From contig NC_003030.1 of assembly GCF_000008765.1 (NCBI RefSeq), positions 1 to 64,000 of the forward strand: DNA of 64,000 bases, in the 5' to 3' direction. This DNA is from Clostridium acetobutylicum ATCC 824. Lineage in GTDB: Bacteria; Bacillota; Clostridia; Clostridiales; Clostridiaceae. Positions 61,220 through 64,000 of this stretch are shown here, piece by piece (position 1 is the first letter of the stretch; each line of letters opens with the position of its first letter). A program made the position numbers and the translations under genes. The notes under the pieces were generated by a model. It ran no database searches. It was not told where the DNA came from and saw nothing but the letters and a program-made list of their open reading frames with translations.

Positions 61220-61339
61220 CTAGTGCATAAAAGTAGAGGAGCTAAAGGAAAAAAGGATTCGGAGCATACACATGAATTTTTAAAGAAAATGGAAGAAGAT
61301 ATTAAAGTCGCAGAGAGAAAATTAGAGGGAGAAAAATAA
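61208..61339 (+). pseudogene. orphan C-terminal coding fragment (possible toxin tip)
   Basis: An open frame ends with HTHEFLKKMEEDIKVAERKL and TAA at 61337-61339, two bases before the next coding start. It has no ribosome site or proper start and its 5' end runs into the hairpin. Composition (SRGAKGKKDSEHTHEF) is like the basic, His-containing C-termini of polymorphic toxins. I read it as the tail of a lost gene; family unproven. Confidence 0.45.
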
Positions 61340-61341
61340 AA

Positions 61342-61862
61342 TTGAAGAAAGAAGTAAGATATGTAGAAGAAAAACCTGTTTTCTTTGTTAGATTTATTTT
61401 GATTACAATTTTTATAACTGCTTTAATTATAATTTGTACATGCATGAGTATAGAAGGAATTATTGAACCTAGACGCAATGGACATCCTATTGTTTTAGAA
61501 TTAACAGTACTGATATCATTATTTATAATTTGGCCGTGTTTAAATATATTCTCAAGTTGTAAGTATGATATAACTTTACGTAAAGATGAACTTGAGTATA
61601 AGGGATGGGTAAAAAAAAGAATAATAAAATATGAAGAAATAAAGTCAATAAAAGTACAGATGTGATTATACCGTCTCCATATGGAAAAGGCTATGATGAA
61701 ATAAGACAGTTTGTGCAAATAAAATTAAAAAGAGGAAGGCAAATAAAGATTTTATTGAATCCTAATAAAGAAACAATTGATAAATTTCATATTGATTTGA
61801 GTATATTTACACATATGGATATAAATTTTGATTGTAGATTTATTTTGCTTGTAAGAGGATAG
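61342..61862 (+). pseudogene. frameshifted second copy of the PH-like membrane protein
   Basis: Closely similar to the gene at 56937 throughout. TTG 61342 opens the first part (107 residues, to 61665); the rest continues in another frame to 61862 (PSPYGKGYDEIRQFVQ). The break is at AAGTCAATAAAAGTAC: the intact copy has five A where this has four, a one-base deletion in an A-run. It follows the orphan fragment directly. Either real decay, phase variation or a sequencing error. Confidence 0.85.
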
Positions 61863-62069
61863 TGGTTAAAAATAAAAATTAAAAAAGAAGAAATAAAGGT
61901 AACTTCTACGTATTAATATAATTATGGAGAGATGTATATTTTGAGAAAAGTTAATAGAAGACTTCCCTTTCAAATATGATTAAAGTATAAAATCAACAAA
62001 CTATAGGGTAATATTTTGTTAATAAAAAACGATAATGTTAATATATTACTTAGAAGGTAGGAGTTTTTT

Positions 62070-62531
62070 ATGATTAATATAGAGACAAAATACGCAAATA
62101 TGAATAAGCTTATTAAGAATGAGGAAATTCAAAATAAAAACAGTACAAAGGATACTAAAATTAAAGATACAATAGAAAATGCATCAACTAAGGATAATAT
62201 AAATATTTCAGATGCTAGCAAGAATATGACGACAGCTCAGAGAGCAAAAAAAGCTTTTGATGACACTTTCGCTGAATTTAAAGATTTTAATACTCCAGAA
62301 GGTGATATGTCAGACTTTGTTAGAGAAGTAATTAAAATAATGGAGGATTTAAATAAGCATCCTGTACCTAGAGATATAATCTCAAATCCAAGAAGCACAG
62401 AAACCTTTTCAGACTTTGTAGATACAATGAAGAGCTTTGCTCAAAATCAGCATTTTATTCAGTTGCCAAAGAAGTTTTTTGAGTTTTGTGATAAACTTAA
62501 GGAAAACTTTAAATTAAATGGGCTTAGGTAA
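62070..62531 (+). CDS. hypothetical helical protein at distal end of type VII region
   Basis: A 153-residue hydrophilic protein. Residues 1-60 are low-complexity Asn/Lys/Thr-rich (NIETKYANMNKLI...); 65-150 looks helical (TTAQRAKKAFDDTFAEF). No signal peptide, membrane helix or recognised family. Start ATG with AGGTAGGAG. The 61863-62069 gap upstream is AT-rich and holds no gene I can support. Confidence 0.6.
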   Translation: MINIETKYANMNKLIKNEEIQNKNSTKDTKIKDTIENASTKDNINISDASKNMTTAQRAKKAFDDTFAEFKDFNTPEGDMSDFVREVIKIMEDLNKHPVPRDIISNPRSTETFSDFVDTMKSFAQNQHFIQLPKKFFEFCDKLKENFKLNGLR

Positions 62532-62622
62532 TTATATTAAGACAAAAGTGCTATAAAATTTTTAGTACCTTTGTTTTATACATATTGGATGATAAATAAA
62601 ATTTATGTATTTCAGTAAGTAT

Positions 62623-63048
62623 CTAATTTAGATTATCACCTGTAAGTAACTTAAATAATAGTTTAGATGTTTTCTCATTTAAATTAATATAATTTCCTTC
62701 AGGCTCACGAACAAGCTCTATTTTATCCTTCCTTGGACTTATCCACATATCATAACTTATATCTTCTGAAGGCTTTTTTTCTTTAATAGCCTCGAAATAA
62801 AACTTATACTGAGGAGGATATACCATACTTACTTTTGCATCTTTCCAATTAATACTGTTTATAATCTTCTTTATATTTTGAACCTCCTTTTCATCTTTGA
62901 TGTTATTGCAATATTCATATTTACCTTTTATAGTAGATTGTTTTTCTACTAATAGAGTACTTCCCTCAGTATTCTTAACTACATTTGAACATCCTACCGC
63001 TAGAAGTACAAAAATAAAGATAATAAAAACTCGATTCATTTTCAACAC
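62623..63048 (-). CDS. small lipoprotein
   Basis: About 141 residues; MNRVFIIFIFVLLAVGCS gives a lipobox AVGC. The mature domain has no recognised family. The start could be GTG 63048 (AAGGAG 6 bases upstream), TTG 63045 or ATG 63039; the signal peptide begins at the ATG, and GTG fits the ribosome site best. It is convergent to the type VII region. Confidence 0.7.
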   Translation of the reverse strand: MLKMNRVFIIFIFVLLAVGCSNVVKNTEGSTLLVEKQSTIKGKYEYCNNIKDEKEVQNIKKIINSINWKDAKVSMVYPPQYKFYFEAIKEKKPSEDISYDMWISPRKDKIELVREPEGNYINLNEKTSKLLFKLLTGDNLN

Positions 63049-63203
63049 TATCAACTCCTTGTAATAATTATACATTAATTAATTTTAGTGGGAAAGATAG
63101 TCAGAAAAACACATATCTTTAGGATAAGATGCTTTATCATTGACAAGAAAATAGGTGAATGTTATAATTTTACAAAAACATATAATAGGAGGAATAAAAG
63201 CTC

Positions 63204-63233
63204 ATGCTAAATCCAATCTTTATGACTGCATAG
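63204..63233 (+). CDS. 9-residue ORF followed by a hairpin
   Basis: ATG 63204 has AGGAGG 9 bases upstream and encodes MLNPIFMTA. Its stop lies at the start of an 11-base perfect stem TAGCAAAGGCT (63231-63241) with AGCCTTTGCTA (63271-63281). This recalls a leader peptide plus attenuator, upstream of the CD3324-like gene. Not verified. Confidence 0.35.
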   Translation: MLNPIFMTA

Positions 63234-63281
63234 CAAAGGCTGTTGCAGTAGAAAGTTAAAATCTAAATATAGCCTTTGCTA
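63231..63281 (+). other. hairpin upstream of CD3324-like gene
   Basis: An 11-base perfect inverted repeat with 29-base loop; no T-run follows. Confidence 0.6.
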
Positions 63282-63315
63282 TTCCTAATAAAAATAAAGT
63301 TTTTAGGAGAGTAAA

Positions 63316-63591
63316 ATGAGCTATAAAAAAGCAATTAATATAATACCGGATTATCTGCTTGAGAAGGTGCAGGAATATGTAGATGGTGAGTTTATCTACA
63401 TTCCAAGAAAAGCAGAAAATAAAAAGAAATGGTGAGAAAGAACCTCTACCTGTGATGAATTAAAAAAACGAAATGATCAGATTTATGATGATTATCTTAC
63501 AGGTTACAGTAAAGAGAGCTTAGCAAAGAAATATTTTTTATCCTTGAAAAGTATACAAAGGATAATAAGAGAACAGAAAAATAGTGATTAA
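63316..63591 (+). pseudogene. CD3324-like HTH protein gene with in-frame TGA
   Basis: The frame MSYKKAINIIPDYLLEKVQEY...PRKAENKKKW is interrupted by TGA at 63433-63435 and then continues ERTSTCDELKKRN...YFLSLKSIQRIIRE to TAA 63589. The family reads W-G-E-R-T at this spot, so TGA replaces GGA. Intact, the protein would be 90 residues with a C-terminal HTH. ATG has TTAGGAG upstream. No mobile element is seen near it. Confidence 0.85.
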
Positions 63592-63598
63592 TATTATA

Positions 63599-63640
63599 TA
63601 TGAGTCAATACAGTTTTATTACTGCATTGGCTCATTTTTA
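63599..63640 (+). terminator. terminator after CD3324-like gene
   Basis: ATGAGTCAATACAGT / ACTGCATTGGCTCAT with bulge and G-T pairs, then T5. Confidence 0.8.
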
Positions 63641-63720
63641 GTTATTAAATATATGTAAGGTTTAGTTTTATGTACTTAGATGATACTATTTGAATATAAA
63701 ATATTTACTTAGGGGGTAAT

Positions 63721-63774
63721 ATGATGAAAAATATTTGTGACAATCCACCTGTTATTTTTCCTATTAGATTTTAA
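63721..63774 (+). CDS. 17-residue ORF before DUF1062-like gene
   Basis: ATG 63721 after AGGGGG encodes a 17-residue peptide MMKNICDNPPVIFPIRF. Stop at 63772-63774, 18 bases before the next ATG. May be a leader or a remnant. Confidence 0.35.
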   Translation: MMKNICDNPPVIFPIRF

Positions 63775-63792
63775 TAGGAAGGAGTAATTTTT

Positions 63793-64000
63793 ATGAAAAG
63801 GATAGACTGGAATATACAGTATCTATCTTTGCCACCTGTGATTAAGCATTGTAAGAAGTGTGGTAAAAAAACAGAATTCATTTGTTCTGGTATGTTTCGA
63901 ATAAATGCTCAACGTAAATACCTAGATGTATGGTTAATATATAAATGTTCAAATTGTAATTCTACTTGGAATATGACTATATATACACGTGTTAAGCCTA
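63793..64000 (+). CDS. DUF1062-like zinc-ribbon protein (partial)
   Basis: Open to the window end, 69 codons visible. Two Cys pairs (CKKCGKKTEF and CSNCNSTWN) form a probable zinc ribbon, and FRINAQRKYLDVWLIYKC fits DUF1062. ATG 63793 has GGAAGGAG upstream. Function unknown; truncated by the window edge. Confidence 0.8.
   Translation, partial: MKRIDWNIQYLSLPPVIKHCKKCGKKTEFICSGMFRINAQRKYLDVWLIYKCSNCNSTWNMTIYTRVKP

Noticed and set aside
61208-61339. Functional small protein from the orphan fragment
   Set aside because: No ribosome site; the possible GTG starts lie in or next to the hairpin 3' arm, so a gene remnant is more likely.
54656-63100. Prophage or integrated element explaining the small-gene region
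   Set aside because: No integrase, transposase, att repeats, capsid or lysis genes are visible; the WXG100 and EssC context explains the genes.
63316-63591. Selenoprotein reading of the in-frame TGA
   Set aside because: The family has Gly here, not Cys, and I see no obvious stem-loop of SECIS type right after the TGA; a point mutation is simpler.

Overview
The window is an AT-rich, low-GC Gram-positive chromosome segment starting at the replication origin. The order oriC, dnaA, dnaN, S4-domain gene, recF, remB-like gene, gyrB, gyrA, rRNA operon is the classic Firmicutes origin arrangement. The 582-residue [FeFe] hydrogenase, the codon use and the operon contents point to a solventogenic Clostridium. 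From memory the gene order matches the first ~50 genes of Clostridium acetobutylicum; that identification is recall and was not checked by a search.

Layout. (1) 1-9.3 kb: oriC with DnaA boxes on both sides of dnaA, then replication and gyrase genes. (2) 9.5-14.7 kb: a 16S-23S-5S operon with long processing stems and two distal tRNAs (a CAT-anticodon tRNA and Ala-TGC). (3) 14.7-21.2 kb: an HD protein, NiaR-type repressor, UPF0182 membrane protein, an L,D-transpeptidase-like protein that has lost its catalytic His and Cys, and an FAD oxidoreductase followed by a truncated DUF1667 protein. (4) 21.2-26.3 kb: a serine operon behind a T-box whose specifier reads UCC: aminotransferase, serA, DUF1015, serS1. 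(5) 26.3-34.1 kb: NAD(P)H oxidoreductase, a TetR/MFS efflux pair with visible operators, a second canonical serS preceded by a 7-codon leader ORF, and divergent asd/lysR. (6) 34.1-46 kb: five-tRNA-rich housekeeping (two tRNA-Ser, two tRNA-Arg in this part), DUF2142 protein, dcd, pyrE, hydA with palindromes upstream, a secreted YiiX-like protein overlapping a lipoprotein gene, psd, TetR, an ABC1/UbiB-like kinase and a phasin-like protein.

(7) 46.2-62.5 kb is the main accessory feature: a type VII (ESX/WXG100) secretion locus of unusual composition. It has a PP2C phosphatase, an FHA protein with transmembrane segments (EssB-like position), a MinD/CpaE-like ATPase, an EsaB/YukD ubiquitin-like protein, a 1544-residue EssC ATPase with FHA modules, several WXG100-like proteins, a candidate effector, a putative immunity-type membrane protein, a large TPR protein, and two tandem lipoproteins. 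No Ser/Thr kinase, EsaA or EssA is recognisable. The distal end carries a frameshifted second copy of the immunity-type gene right behind an orphan C-terminal coding fragment, the pattern expected of a decaying polymorphic-toxin cassette.

(8) 62.6-64 kb: a lipoprotein on the minus strand, a CD3324-like gene interrupted by an in-frame TGA, tiny ORFs with good ribosome binding sites, and the start of a DUF1062-like zinc-ribbon protein cut by the window edge. Calls rest on reading the sequence and family knowledge; no database search was run.
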